Shown here piece after piece: positions 20,114-32,800 of a stretch of DNA of 64,000 bases. The DNA is from Turnera subulata (Eukaryota; Streptophyta; Magnoliopsida; Malpighiales; Passifloraceae). A program made the translations under genes and the position numbers. How positions within the stretch are numbered: the stretch's first letter is position 1; each line of letters begins with the position of its first letter. Location: positions 1-64,000 of the forward strand of contig JAKUCV010007858.1 of the NCBI GenBank assembly GCA_028386065.3. Direction: 5' to 3'. The notes beneath the pieces were generated by a model that did no database searches, was not told where the DNA came from, and was given only the letters and a program-made list of their open reading frames with translations.

Positions 20114-23100
20114 GGAAATTAGCTGAAACAGAATTAAAACAACCAAAATCATAATTAGTAAGAGATCAATTTATCAGTCCTTAAAGGCATATGCCAAAGC
20201 TAATCAGCAATACATCCGAATCAACTTCAGTAGCCAATAGTGAGAGATCTCGACAAAGGGGTTACCAGCTATAATCCCCCCCTTATTTAAATGCAACCAC
20301 CCAACACTCTAACTATTGCTGGTGGCCTGCAGCGTACATCAAAGAATTTATAGGAAAAGGAAAACTGATCAAACTTGTTTTACTATACAATTCAAGACTG
20401 AATAGATTGGAGGGTGTACCTTTCGAGATCTATCTCCAACAACCAGAAAAAAAAAATTAGAGTTTAATGATCTCGAGTATTTTCTTTTTATTTCCAATTT
20501 TCCCCCACCAACAGATTAAATCATACATGATAATACATAGTAACACATGAACAACGATCATCCAAATATTTTCCCACAAAAAAAAACGAAAAGCAAATCA
20601 GCAAAGAACAAAAGGAAGCCCCAGAAAATAGATCTCAAACAATTGATAAACGACTCAATCAAAAAAAGGCACGGAAAGACAATTCATGGAATCAGACAAC
20701 AAATGAATCTTCGTATGATTGCCTATAGCTAACAAAATTTTCCCACAAACTAAATATTCAACCTTTACTCATATGGCCAACTTACAAACAAATTTTAGTA
20801 CAAAAACACAAAAATCTTATATTAAGGCACAGACTAGGATTAAATGAGCAGCATACCTTAAAAGTGGCCTAACTGATGAGAATAGCTGTTGAATCAAGAA
20901 ATGAAACAATCCGGCTAATAAAAAAAATACTCCGGAGATGATAAGAAAACTTGGTACTTTGGTGGTTTTGCCTATGAAAAAACAGGGGCGGTTCTGCTCC
21001 TAAAGTTACTTGCAAAGACTTTATAGTTTTAATAAACTTGAAGCTTTTTCTGGTGTTATGAAATTATAATGGGCACAGTGCCAACCAGTTGAAGGGAGAG
21101 AGGGAGGGCATGTGACTCTTTGGAAAGAGAAAATCCCAGTTGTTGTGAGTTAGTGGCTCAGGACTGAAGTTGGGTTTAATGGATTCAGGGCCATCCATCT
21201 AAATCTCTCACTCCATTGGGCCACCTGGCAGATTCTGTCCCCACCAGATTGTTTCAATTCCTAGTCTTGAGATTTTGCCCCTCCCTCTTGTCCTAGCCAA
21301 CCAAGTGTGTTTCTGTTCTGCCTACTTTCATCCCCTCTCTCTCCTCTCTGCCCACAAATGCCCTCCATTTCCTGGATAAGCCCACTTGGTTACCTGGCTA
21401 ATTTGGTTATTGTCAGTGAGACGTGGAAGCAGCGCAAGGATCCCACGCTTTCATATGTCTTCCCAAGAGATTCCCTAGTACGGACACGTGGGTGCATGCA
21501 CCAAGGGGAAGGCGACACGTCGCCATATGACAGGGCACACAGGCCGCAACATTTGCTAGTTTTGAGGGCAACAATGGTACCCTCCAGCAGAAGTTGCGGT
21601 TTGGGTTTTTTTGTTTGTTTGCTAGGCAGAGGAGGAGGATGATGGGCTGCGGTGCGGTCAATCTTCTTTACTAGGAGATGTGAGCCACAAGTTGTGTGGT
21701 TTTTACACGGATTTGGGAAGCCTTAGGACATGCCATTGTAAGTCATTGACACAACACGAGAGAAGAAACTCTTGACAGACAGCTTTAGGCTAAAGCAACA
21801 TTTAACATGGAGGATCATGTGGGAATTTTCTTTATGCCATTCGAATCTTGCAACTTATGGTACATCGCATATGCTACTAGGATATGCATCAATTTTTAGT
21901 ATATGAGCATTACAACGACTCATAAGTCGATGTGATGTATCAAAAAAATTAAAATAATGTGTTTAGAAGTTATACCTTGTTAACATAAAATTTCTGTTTA
22001 AGTGATTAACCCATTCCAATGCAAAATAATTACACAATGGGTTTAATTAGTGCATGATTTTGGGTTTGATCTAACACTTTTGAGGTTACAGGATCTACCG
22101 TAGTCTATAGGTGTTTGATGAGTGCATCCCATCAGCATCGGCATTATTATCTTGGTTAAGGAGAAAAGGAAAAGAAAAGGAACGTCTAGGTAACAGATTC
22201 TTTTCCATCCACAGGAAAAAGGTTTGACATCATGAGGTAACCAAGTTGATGTTAATATCTTTGTCCTCATTTTGGAAGTGTGCACTCTTAATTTATTTCT
22301 CACATGCTAAAATCACATATTTCCCCTGCAAGATATGCATCATTGGATCAAATTCAAATGACTGCCATCCTCGTGGTCCTGTAAAGATTCACGCATCATG
22401 GGACGTCTTAAGTTTATTGCCTTATCCATAAACAAATAAACATATATCTTTGAACGAAGACAAAGGTCAATTTGCAAGTAAGAATCTGACAGGCCTTTTT
22501 TTAATTAATTAGTCCCAGAAATATATGCTGTAAAATAAAAAGAAAAGGTTTATAAAGTTCTGTTTTCTACGTTCTGTGATATTTCCACAGTATGATCCAT
22601 AAATTTTTTACTTGATGATTCTGCTTTTATTACTAAATTATAAAATATTCAAAGTAAAGACGCTTTCGAAGTAAGAACCCAGATGATGACCTAAGGTTTT
22701 GGATAAATCTGTATTATCCTATAACTCATGAATGGGATTGGGACCTTACTTTGATCCTTTAAATCGGTTTTCCTCCAATTATCAAAGCCCTATGGATCCC
22801 AATAACTTTTATGAGTATGTATTCGTGGCATGCTACTCTCTTCTGGTTGCTGCTCCTGTAAAAAAAGAAACCGGTTTGACTGTCAATGAGCAAAATGACC
22901 CAGACAGAACAATTATATAAACATGGTTGTAGATAAGATATAGAGTGGATGATTAGTTATGGACTAACAGCACATGGATACTTTAAAAGTTAGCTTGGCT
23001 TTAGCGGATTCATGGTGATGCTGTCTACCCCAAAAACATTGGTAAGAGAACGTGGTAAGAGCCATATTTTCTCATTCATGTACAACAAAACTCTGGTTAT

Positions 23101-23344
23101 GCCTGAACAAAGATGCATCTCCTCTATCAGCTACACAATCACAAAGCCCAAAACATAAGGCCCAGATATCAACCGTCCTAAGCGAGAAGCCTAGCCCATG
23201 TTGACCCATGAAAATAATACTTTTTAAAGGCCCAACATAAGGAACCTTAAACAGTACAGCAACACATGATCCCTCTCTAGAAAGAAAGAAAGAAAGAAGA
23301 GGGCACACATTTGACATTTCTCAGGGAGGTCGGGATACTTCTTT
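20114..23344. other. LNK3 5'UTR/promoter and spacer to CFAP20
   Basis: The proximal part holds the 5'UTR intron (20123-20856) and first exon (from about 20857 upward) of the LNK3-like gene. Further out (21300-23300) no frame resembles a known protein. The divergent arrangement with CFAP20 leaves about 2.4 kb of shared upstream DNA. A C-rich patch near 21340 and the G-box near 21485 are the only clear landmarks. Confidence 0.6.
21485..21490. promoter_or_regulatory. G-box CACGTG upstream of LNK3-like gene
   Basis: GACACGTGGGTG at 21482-21493 is a perfect G-box in an ABRE-like context, with GACACGTCGCC 25 bases on. It is roughly 500-600 bases above the probable 5' end of the LNK3-like transcript. 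G-boxes bind bZIP/bHLH light regulators such as HY5 and PIFs, which would suit a light-induced clock gene; use here is inferred. Confidence 0.4.
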
Positions 23345-23874
23345 TTTCGCGGCTAAATAAATTTTCCCCAGAAAAGAGAGAGAGAGAAAAAAAGAAAAAA
23401 AAAACAGGTAACGGGTCTCTTTATTTTGATGGGTTTCGATCGGTGCCATTGATTTAACCAGTTTTAGACCCAGTTCTTTGCGATAATGTGATCGTCTTCT
23501 TTTTGTCCCCTTTTTTTTTTTTTCTGTTTATCTTCTTTAACTTTTTGTTCGCTGGGTATAAATTTTTCCTTTGCTTTTAAAGCTTTCAAATGCTGAGAAA
23601 TTCTTGTTAAAAGATTCTTCGTTTTTGTGATCTTAATTAATTAACTTGATCATAAGCGGAGGACGGTTAAACCCCTTTGAATTAATTTTTCCATGAGTTT
23701 ATCTTTGTTCGTTCATTAGAATTTCTTTTGTGCTGCGTTCGTGTCTAAATGTTGGTTAAATGTATAGTATTTGCGATTAGAGGGGGTGAATGTTAGCGAA
23801 CTATGCTAATTTTTTTGGTTGGTTCTGATGTTGCAGTGCAGCAGCTTGGTTGTTGAGGTGTGAACTGCTGTAAG

Positions 23875-25916
23875 ATGTTTAAGAACACATTCCAGTCTGG
23901 ATTTCTATCCATTCTGTACAGCCTTGGGTATGTTTTAGGCTTTGTTCTTATGCCTTTTTATGTGCATGATCTGCTCTTATTTCAATATTTTGCGCTAATT
24001 ATGTGTTCTTGGATTTTGTAGGAGCAAACCTTTGCAAATATGGGATAAGGAAGGTGAGGAACTCGTAATAACTCTTTTTGTTGTTGTTGTTGTTTTTAAA
24101 GGATGGTACGCATACCTGTTTTCTGGTACAGTTTAGTGTGAGAACTAGGTTTTTGGAACAGTGGAAGAAATCAGTTAGTGGTATCAATGCAAGAGGAATG
24201 CTTGAAAATTACTCACATTCTTTTTATGTTGGATGAGACCATCGGTGCATTAGGGATTAAAGCTCTAAACGTTTCTTTGCATCTGAGAGACTACATACTC
24301 TTTTCCCTTTTGATGTGTGTGTATCTGTGAGGTAAACTTAAAATTCTGGAGACCGAATATGACTCTTCTAACTGTGGCTAGTGAAGCAAATGTGCCTTTT
24401 GCATCTTATGTTGATCCATGTGTGTCTCATTTCTAAGAATATTCTTCATTACTGTTAATGGGAAATGCATGTTGGTACCATTTGCAAACTCCAATTATGT
24501 TTGACGTGGAGCATAATTTATATATCCTCTTTTAAACTTCTTAACTTGTAAAATTGTTGCAATTAAGTGTTTGTTAGTTGAATATGCCTTTTGTTCATCT
24601 ATCTGAGTCTGTCGCTCACTGTTATTCATGGCTTTTCTCCAGTTTCCAATGGCCATATAAAACGGCCACATGATGAAGACATACAATCCAATGTGCTTGA
24701 AATCGTAGGATCAAACATCCAGTCCACCTATATTACATGCCCAGTTGATCCTGCAGCTACACTTGGTATAAAATTGCCTTTTCTGGTCATGATTGTCAAG
24801 AACTTGAAGAAGTACTTCTCGTTTGAGATTCAAGTGCTGGATGACAAGAATGTTAGGCGGCGTTTCCGTGCTTCTAACTTTCAAGTGTGTAAGTTTGCCC
24901 ATGGTTGTGATGGTTGTTATTTTATCTAATCTCTTTGTTTATTTCTTGTGGTTTTCCAGAAAATTGAGGATAGTCCTGAAAGGATTTCTTTCTGGTGAAG
25001 TTATTGATTACAATAAAGTCTTTTGTCATTGAAGGATTTGATATAATTTGAGATGTGATTGAATTTTGCATGATCTGCTGAAACCACTGTATTTACAATG
25101 TGACTTGTTGTTAGACATTTATTGGGTATCTGTTCACAAATTGTGGTTTATTTGCTTAATGGTGGTTTTACCGACTGTGCTGCTTTAATCATATATAAAA
25201 ATTTTTTGGCTATTTGCTTGGCCAGCATGAGAATTCTTGCTTGCATTTCCTGCCATCGGTGATTTTAAATGGTGGATTACTAACCAAATTTCAAGGTTAA
25301 ATTGTTAAAAAATTTGGTTATTTAATCTGTTATTAGATGCTTGTTGATGTAATTTCGGACTCCAAAAATATGGAGTTGATTATCTGTGTGAAATGTCCTA
25401 ATTTTTTCTGTTTTGGTGTCTTTTTTTCCTTAATTTTGTTTTGTTTATTCATAATAGGAGTGGCGTGGATCTACATGGCTTAATTGTAGAAGAGAATTTT
25501 GATTTGCGTTGCCTTCCATGTATATTGAAATGCGCCATCATGATTAATGTTTATCTTTAAATGCTGCAGGCGGTCACTCGAGTAAAGCCATACATCTGCA
25601 CAATGCCACTGAAGATGGATGAGGGCTGGAATCAAATCCAATTAAATCTGGCTGATTTCACCAGGCGGGCATATGGAACCAATTATGTTGAGACATTACG
25701 AGTTCAGGTCCATGCAAATTGCCGCCTGAGGAGGATATATTTCTCTGATCGCTTGTACTCAGAAGAGGAACTCCCACCAGAATTCAAACTCTACCTTCCA
25801 ATGCAGGTAAATATTACATTGTCTCTTGCCCATGAGCAAAAATAGATTCTCTTTCTGTTTGCACTTGGTGGTTAATTCTTCTTGTTAATCCAATCATTCA
25901 ATTGCAGAAAGCTTGA
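23875..25916 (+). CDS. BUG22: CFAP20/BUG22 family protein
   Basis: Five coding exons: 23875-23927, 24022-24053, 24643-24884, 25570-25806 and 25908-25916; together 190 codons, against about 190 in animals. The protein starts [20 protein letters not shown], continues [10 protein letters not shown] and [14 protein letters not shown], and ends [14 protein letters not shown]; these are nearly invariant family sequences. In ciliated organisms it is an inner-junction protein of the axonemal doublet and basal body. Flowering plants have no cilia, so its role here is unknown, although the sequence is under clear constraint. The last exon codes only KA before the stop. A 5'UTR intron precedes the start (3' splice site GATGTTGCAG at about 23837). 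Confidence 0.93.
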
Positions 25917-27300
25917 GGAGTTCCCTGCTTCAGTATCTGTACCGGGAGATCTATTTTGAGAAGTCTGCAAGTCGGACCAATTTTATCCTAGTTCTTGTAA
26001 TTTGCACTGTCAAAGCTGGTAAACACAAATATTTTGCAGTTGACTATTATGTGCGTGTGAGTTGTCTTGGAAACAGCTATTGGTTAGCTTCACTTTTCTG
26101 CCTTCTGCTGTTTATTTGTTCTTTGTTATGCATGCATGATTAGTAAGGAGAGGACTAGCTGTTCCTACCAGCCTTTTATTTGTACTCTTTGCATCCTTGT
26201 AAAGTGAATCTATCGACAGGGGGACAATGATGCTGGTAGAAAATTAGAGTTTTTACTAGCGGATACATGTTAGGTAGCCTTGACTACCTGATTAGCAAAT
26301 GCCAAATTACTGTGTCATGCATGTCTTCTGTCCAAAATCCAAAGCATGCGCCCGACAAGGTTTCATAATCATCTCGCTAACTTCAAGTTATTACTTTCTT
26401 AGCCTGGACTCCTCTTACTATTTTCTTATCTCCTTAACGAAAAAAGTTAAGCCAATTTAGTTGCTTTGCTTTATTGGAAGCAAGAAAAGAAATTTAGTAC
26501 GGTTTTTGTCCTCCTTTTCTAAGATACTAATAGAACAGTCTAGACAAAAGAGTAAGTTGATGCAAAAATAAGAAACCTGCCATCTTCAGGTTAAATTCTA
26601 GTTACTTCCATTGCTCATACCAGTCTACTTGAATCCATTTCTGTAATCAACTTCATCAACTTGCAATCAAGCATGAATGGAAAATCCATCAAAGAAGAAT
26701 TGCTTTGAGCCTATCTCGGCATATCAGCATTCATCTGTTATCCTTGCCTGTCTCTTATCCACTTCGGGTGCTGGAGGTGAGTGCCATCCTGGGAACTACT
26801 GTGAGTCGACCTGGAGAGCATTAGCGTCCATTGCGAACAGCGGCTGCTTATATAAAATATTTGCACTTAACAACTGCAGCTTAGATGCATTACATGCTAC
26901 AAAAATAAGCACTCTAATGGCATTTACAATTACAAAAACATGATTTGGTTGCAAAGCTGGAAACACAACAGTGCTTAATATAATGTCTTGAGGTCTGTGC
27001 TATTTCGTTTAAAATATCTTTTACACGCTGCTCACAGATCAAGCGAGGATACACAGGAAGGTTACAAAACAACTAGGGAAAACAGAATATCACCGCAGAC
27101 AAAAGCATCATTGGCGAATAACTCAATAAGTTTGTGGCTTACTTTTCCCAACCCTGAGTGACTGACTACCAATGATTTTCACAAAGACCAAATAGCGTTC
27201 TCAAATGAAGAGAACCATCTTAGGACAACATATCTATTACTAACTCCATGGTGGTGGCAACTGCCGCCGAGAATTCTCGATCACGCATTCCGCATTCCCT
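25917..27300. other. CFAP20 3'UTR and AT-rich spacer
   Basis: The 3'UTR probably extends to about 26200. The rest (26200-27300) has no recognisable protein on either strand. On the minus strand 26640-27320 reads like a 3'UTR leading away from the short exon relic at 27322. Confidence 0.4.
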
Positions 27301-27321
27301 GTATAAGTTGACTTGCCATTG

Positions 27322-27413
27322 CTAGATCCTTATGTTGTCGATGAACAGATGTTGTTGTCTTCTAATCTTCTCCTGAACAGCAAGCCTTCTCTGCAAAGCC
27401 CACTTATCATTTT
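27322..27413 (-). pseudogene. Possible terminal exon relic, unidentified
   Basis: The minus strand reads KWALQRRLAVQEKIRRQQHL then FIDNIRI and a stop. The sequence is well formed and basic, like the end of a helical protein, and is followed by about 600 bases that look like 3'UTR. Upstream it runs straight into an AT-rich, Helitron-like segment (27415-27645), so the rest of the gene is missing. No family is assigned. Confidence 0.25.
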
Positions 27414-27414
27414 T

Positions 27415-27645
27415 TTTTTTACAAACAATAAAAAGTTTTTCTTTCTCGCATATTAAACAGTCTATTATATTTAATATCATTCTAAATAATTTATATTTTC
27501 CTTACAGCATATTTTTGTATATATTATAATTTAAATATGTATTTCAAAAATTTTAAGTGTTAAATATCTTATTATTATTGTACTCTAATATTAATTTTAT
27601 CCTCTAATATCTAATGCCCGTAGCAAGGTGCGCACTTTACCCTAG
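27415..27645 (+). mobile_element. AT-rich segment with possible Helitron 3' end
   Basis: The segment ends GCCCGTAGCAAGGTGCGCAC then TTTACCCTAG followed by T. GTGCGCAC (27628-27635) is a short self-complementary word just before the CTAG end, as in many degenerate plant Helitron termini. The 5' end is not identified. It is similar in composition to the segment near 14288-14560, in opposite orientation. Confidence 0.3.
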
Positions 27646-27710
27646 TTAGTGTGGACTTTGCAAAGTTACTGGGACTTAAAAGACAAGCATGCTAATATTT
27701 GCAAAACACC

Positions 27711-27808
27711 AGAGATACATCAGTTCTGCTTCACACACCCTCACTTCTCACACTCTTCTAGAGATACATCAGTTCTGCTTCACACACCCTCACTTCTCAC
27801 ACTCTTCA
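27711..27808. repeat. 49-base tandem duplication in a 5'UTR-like stretch
   Basis: AGAGATACATCAGTTCTGCT starts at 27711 and 27760; both copies run through CACACCCTCACTTCTCACAC. It lies upstream of the ATG at 27934. Confidence 0.9.
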
Positions 27809-27933
27809 TCACACTCTTCTCATCCCAAACTTCGCCGCTTCTTGTAGACCTACAGGCTTCGGCGACTATCCATCCTCTTCACCAGTGCAGAATTACTATG
27901 AAACATACCATTTTTTCAGAAATTTAGAACAAT

Positions 27934-27998
27934 ATGACTGCTGAGAGTCATCATCCAAGCATACCTCCAACGACAACAGAGGATATCAACGGGAAGTC
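27934..27998 (+). pseudogene. Candidate first exon split by the copia element
   Basis: A frame MTAESHHPSIPPTTTEDINGK opens after a pyrimidine-rich 5'UTR-like stretch and is cut after 64 bases by the copia element. Beyond the element (33756-33840) another frame reads DVSANDDNVHLKKLVGLF then DHHNLW and ends at a good donor (GCAGTAAGT). A possible next exon follows TTTTGGCAG at 33911 (KSVEHYEQHLFLQCIPD). The two sides of the insertion are in different frames, so decay or a wrong exon model is possible. The family is not recognised. Confidence 0.35.
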
Positions 27999-28829
27999 TG
28001 TTAGATTATGTGATCAAGCTGCATTAGTGTGATCAAGCTGTCAGTGGAGTTAATTGTGAGTGATCAAACTGTCTAGTGGAAGTGTTAGGTGTGTGTGGGA
28101 TCAAGCTGAAGATTGGTCCCATTAATTGAAGTGGGTTAGGTAAAGTGTGTTTTTTAGTATTGTAATTCAAGTGTGTTAGGTAAAGTGTGAGCTTTTGATT
28201 ATTGTAATTGCATTGAGGATTATCCTGTGTTGTAAGTGTGTTTGCTTTAAATGATGTGCTATTATGAGCATCTTAGGAAAAGCAAACTCACTAATTAAAA
28301 TGATAGGGTCAGCTGAGTGGAGTGGTTGGATTATAGACTGATTTTCTACCTATATATTGAGTCTTGTAATCTGAATTCTACAAGTGAAATACGAGTAAAT
28401 TGAGTGTGTTTCACTTCATTAAGTGTTCCTTGACTTGTTCATTAAGTGTTCAAGCCAAGAGATTGAGTGAATTGAGAGAAAATTAATGAAATAGTAACCA
28501 AGAAAACCAGCTTCTTGGTTTCTGTATTTTTCTGGAAATTTTCCAGAATTTCCCAGAAAATATCGATGTTCTAGCCACAACATCGATGTTCAAAACTACT
28601 GCCCAGATTGTTTAAGTTCCAGTAGCATTCCAACATCGATGTTTTATGCATTCGTCAAAATTGTTTGAAGCTGCTGATCAACCAAACATCGATGTTTTGA
28701 TTAAAACATCGATGTTCTAATAGCTTGGTAGAATTATTTGAAGACCAGTAGCCTCAAAACATCGATGTTCTTGATTCAACACCGATGTTCTTGAGCTAAA
28801 AGTTCATTGTTCAGAAAGAAAAGCCAACA
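27999..28829 (+). repeat. 5' LTR with array of AACATCGATGTT palindromes
   Basis: Besides the usual TG...CA ends, the last 300 bases carry seven copies of the 12-base perfect palindrome AACATCGATGTT or close variants (about 28561, 28580, 28633, 28684, 28704, 28759, 28780). They are separated by unrelated sequence. TATATATTGAGTC near 28351 may be the promoter TATA region. Confidence 0.9.
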
Positions 28830-28926
28830 ATTGGTAGCGGAGCAGGTTCCTTCTTTCAGGCCTGCTTTGATTCATTGAAACCATAACAAATTAGCCCCAA
28901 ACACCTTCCAAACACCAAACTTTAAA

Positions 28927-29844
28927 ATGAACACACAACCAGCAAATAGAACCACCTCATCCTTACCCCTACCACCCATTTTTTATGGAGAGAACTACAA
29001 CTATTGGGCTATAAGGATGAAATCCTTCCTTGTAGCTAATGGTTTGTGGTTTCTAATTGAAGAAGGATTTACTGAAGAAGAGGACATTGAAGAAATGTCT
29101 GTAAATCAATTAAGAACATACAATGAACGTTTGCAGAAACACAATACTGCAATTTCATTTATGTTCTCTTTGGTTTCAGAGGAGATTTTTCCTTTGATTG
29201 TTGGGGCTACAATAGTCAAAGAAGCATGGGAGATCCTTGAAAAGCAGTTCAGAGGGTCAAAAGAAACAAGGCAAATAAGGACGCAATCCTTGAGAAGAGA
29301 CTTTGAAATATTAAAGATGTCAGAAACAGAAACAATAAGGGAATATGCTTCAAAAGCTCAAGGCATTGTCAACAAAATCAGGTTATATGGAGAAGTGATT
29401 CCAGAGGTGAGAGTACTTGAAAAGATCCTCAACACAGTTGTAGATAAATTTGAAGCAAAAGTTGCAGCTATTGAAGAATCAAGAGACATCACCGAGATGT
29501 CAGTTCCTGAATTAGTTGGCAAATTGGAAGCCCATGAGCAGAGGCATGTGAGAAGAGTTGAAGTTGGGATCGAAAAGGCTTTCCATACTAAGCAGAAAAA
29601 TGTCAAAAACAAATTTGAAGCTAAACAAAAACCGGAGAAAAGCACATACAAGCACCAGAAGGAGGCCTCAAGTTCACAAACAGTGTTTTCACCTTGCAAA
29701 TTCTGTGGAAAGACAAACCATTTGGAGCAGAGGTGCTGGAGAAATAAGAAGTGCAATTTTTGTCACAAAATTGGGCACATTGAACGTTTTTGCAAAGCAA
29801 AACAAAATGGAGAAAATCAAGTCCAACAACAAGTGCAACAATAA
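28927..29844 (+). CDS. Copia gag (nucleocapsid) protein
   Basis: 305 codons. The N-terminus contains FYGENYNYWAIRMKSFLVAN, the start of the copia gag (DUF4219/UBN2) domain. The C-terminus has two CCHC-like knuckles: CKFCGKTNHLEQRC and CNFCHKIGHIERFC, with a basic K-rich stretch between. The TAA at 29842 is in the same frame as the following pol and stands in a CAA-CAA-TAA-CAA run, so it is most simply a CAA to TAA change, not a natural gag end. A second overlapping frame (29558-29875) is a shadow. Confidence 0.85.
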   Translation: MNTQPANRTTSSLPLPPIFYGENYNYWAIRMKSFLVANGLWFLIEEGFTEEEDIEEMSVNQLRTYNERLQKHNTAISFMFSLVSEEIFPLIVGATIVKEAWEILEKQFRGSKETRQIRTQSLRRDFEILKMSETETIREYASKAQGIVNKIRLYGEVIPEVRVLEKILNTVVDKFEAKVAAIEESRDITEMSVPELVGKLEAHEQRHVRRVEVGIEKAFHTKQKNVKNKFEAKQKPEKSTYKHQKEASSSQTVFSPCKFCGKTNHLEQRCWRNKKCNFCHKIGHIERFCKAKQNGENQVQQQVQQ

Positions 29845-32800
29845 CAAACTCAGACTCAACATCAAGCTAAGCTAGCCGAAGAAAATCAAGAGGAGTTCAT
29901 GTTCATGGCAAGTGAAAGTTCAGAAAAGCAAGAAAATGGTGTGTGGTACATTGACAGCGGCTGCACTAGTCACATAACTGGAAATCCAAAATGGTTCTTG
30001 AAGTTGGATAAATCAGTTAGTGTGGATATCAAAACAGCAGATGGTGCTCTTCTCAAATCCACAGGAAAATGTACTGTCTCTATGAACTACAATGGAGTTA
30101 GTAGGCTCATTAAAGATGTGCCCCTAGTTCCTGGTTTGAAGCACAATCTTTTGAGTGTGCCACAAATGCTTAAAAATGGATATTCAGTGAACTTTAAAGA
30201 TGATTGTTGCATGATTTCTGTGAGAGGAAAACCGGTTTGCAATATAAAGATGAAGAAAAATGCATTTCCATTGAAATTGAACATGCATTATGAGATGGTG
30301 AACACAAGTGAAGTTGATGAAAGTAGCTTATGGTATAGAAGATATGGCCATGCTAGCTTGTATTCCTTGAAGCTTGCTGCACAAAAGAAGTATGTTAGGG
30401 ACTTGCCAACAATAAAAGTTCTTGGAGAAACTTGTGAGCCCTGCCAAATGGGAAAGATGCATAGAGAGTCATTTCTGGCTGCAGCAGAAGGAAGAGCCTT
30501 AGAGAAGCTGGAGTTGGTGCACACTGACCTTTATGGTCCAATGCACACACCCTCTTTGAGTGGTAACATCTATTTCATGCTATTCATTGATGATCTAACT
30601 CGCACGACATGGATTTACTTCTTGAAGAATAAGTTGGCAACTCTGGAAGTGTTCAAGAAATTCAAAAGCATGGCAGAAACTCAAAGCAATTGCAGGATAA
30701 GGAAGCTAAGAACAGATAGAGGGGGAGAATACATATCAGAGATGTTTGAAGAGTTTTGCAACTCAAATGGCATTCTTCATCAATTGACAGTACCATATTC
30801 TCCTCAGCAAAATGGAGTGGTAGAGAGGAAGAACAGGACCGTGATGGAGATGGCAAGGTGCATGCTGGCAGAAAAGAAACTTCCTCAGAATTTTTGGGCA
30901 GAAGCTACCTACACTGCTGTGTATCTCATCAATAGGCTTCCAACAAAATCAGTTGAAGGAAAGACTCTCATTGAAGCTTGGACTGATAAGAAACCAATAG
31001 TTAAGCATTTGAAAGTGTTTGGTTCTCTTTGCTATGTTCATGTTCCAGAAGAAAAGAGAAAGAAGCTGGATTTCAAAGCTGAAAGAGGCATATTGTTGGG
31101 ATATAGTAGTCAATTCAAAGGTTACAGGGTGTTCATGATTGACAATGAGAAGGTGGTGACAACAAGAGAAGTCAAAGTGGATGAAGAAGCTTATTGGGAT
31201 TGGAAAGAAAAGAAAGTAATGAAGAACAGTCCTAGTGATGCAGCCGAAGTGCAAGAAGATCATCCTCTAAATGAAGAGGATTATGATTCGGATACACCTC
31301 CAATGAAGGTTAGATCACTTGATGATGTATATGAGAGGTGCAATTTTGTAGAAACATAGCCACACTGTTATGAAGAAGCAGAAAAGCAAGAACATTGGAA
31401 AAGAGTCATGGAGGAAGAAATTGGCGTGATCAACAAGAATGAAACTTGGGAATTGGTTGCAAGGCCTGGAAATCAGAAGATAATTAGACTCAAATGGGTG
31501 TTTCGCACTAAAATGAATCCTGATGGCACCATTTCCAAGTTCAAAGCAAGACTTGTGGTCAAGGGCTATGCACAACAATATGGCCTTGATTATCTTGAGA
31601 CATTTGCACCGGTGGCTCGCCTCCACATAATTAGACTACTCTTGGCTATTTCAGCTCAAAATAAATGGAAGGTATTCCACTTAGATGTGAAATCTGCATT
31701 TCTAAATGGAATTCTAGAAGAAGAAGTCTACATTGAGCAACCTAAAGGTTTCATTATGGAAGGAAAGGAAGACCATGTTTACAGGTTGAAGAAAGCTCTC
31801 TATGGACTAAAACAGGCTCCAAGGGCTTGGTATAGTCGCATGGACAGTCTCTTGGTTCATCAAGGATTTAAAAGAAGTGAAAGTGAAGCAACCTTGTATG
31901 TGAAAGGCAGCTCATGTGATGATTTGATCATAGTTTCCCTCTATGTTGATGACATGCTGATTACCGGAGCAAATCACAACAAAATTTCAGTTTTCAAAAC
32001 TGAAATGATGAAAGAGTTTGAAATGTTTGATTTCGGATTGATGCACTATTTCCTTGGAATGGAGGTGATGCAATGTGATGAAGGAATTATGATCTCTCAG
32101 AAAAGATATGCTGAATCTATTCTGGAAAAATTCAAAATAGACTCATGCAAATCAGTGGCAACCCTTTTGGTCCAAAACACCAAGCTTGCAAAGAATGAAG
32201 ATGAAGAAGATGCTGAAATTGGGGTGTTCAGGAGCTGTGTAGGGAGCTTGCTGTACCTTACAACAACTCGACCTGATCTACTATTTGCAACAAATTTACT
32301 ATCAAGGTTTCTCAATGCCCCCAAGAAGAGCCATGCTACTGTCATGAAGAGAGTGCTAAGGTATGTTAAAGGCACTATTGATCTTGGTTTACATTACAGC
32401 TCATCCAAAGATGCAAAATTGAAGGCATATAGTGACAGTGATTGGGCTGGAAGTGTGGATGATATAAAAAGCACAACTGGTTATGTTTTCTTGTTTGGTA
32501 CAAATGCATTTTCGTGGTGTTCCAAGAAACAAACTGTTGTTGCTCAATCCACAGCTAAAGCAGAGTATCTTGCTGCTGCTTCAACTGTAAATCAAGTTGT
32601 TTGGTTCAGGAAGAACATGTCGGATTTGAAGATGGAGCAAGAAGAACCTATGGAGCTATTCTGTGACAATCAGTCCACTATTGAAATGATTAAGAATCCA
32701 ATTGATCATGGCAGGACTAAGCACTTCAAGATCAGATTTCATGTGATTCGAAAAGCTGAAAGTGAAGGAGAAGTTCAAGTCTTATTTTGCTCCTCCGAAA

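Noticed and set aside
22732..22920. 62-codon frame MGLGPYFDPLNRF...
   Set aside because: No domain, no supporting splice or promoter context seen; treated as chance.
29558..29875. 105-codon frame overlapping gag
   Set aside because: Shadow in another frame of the copia gag.
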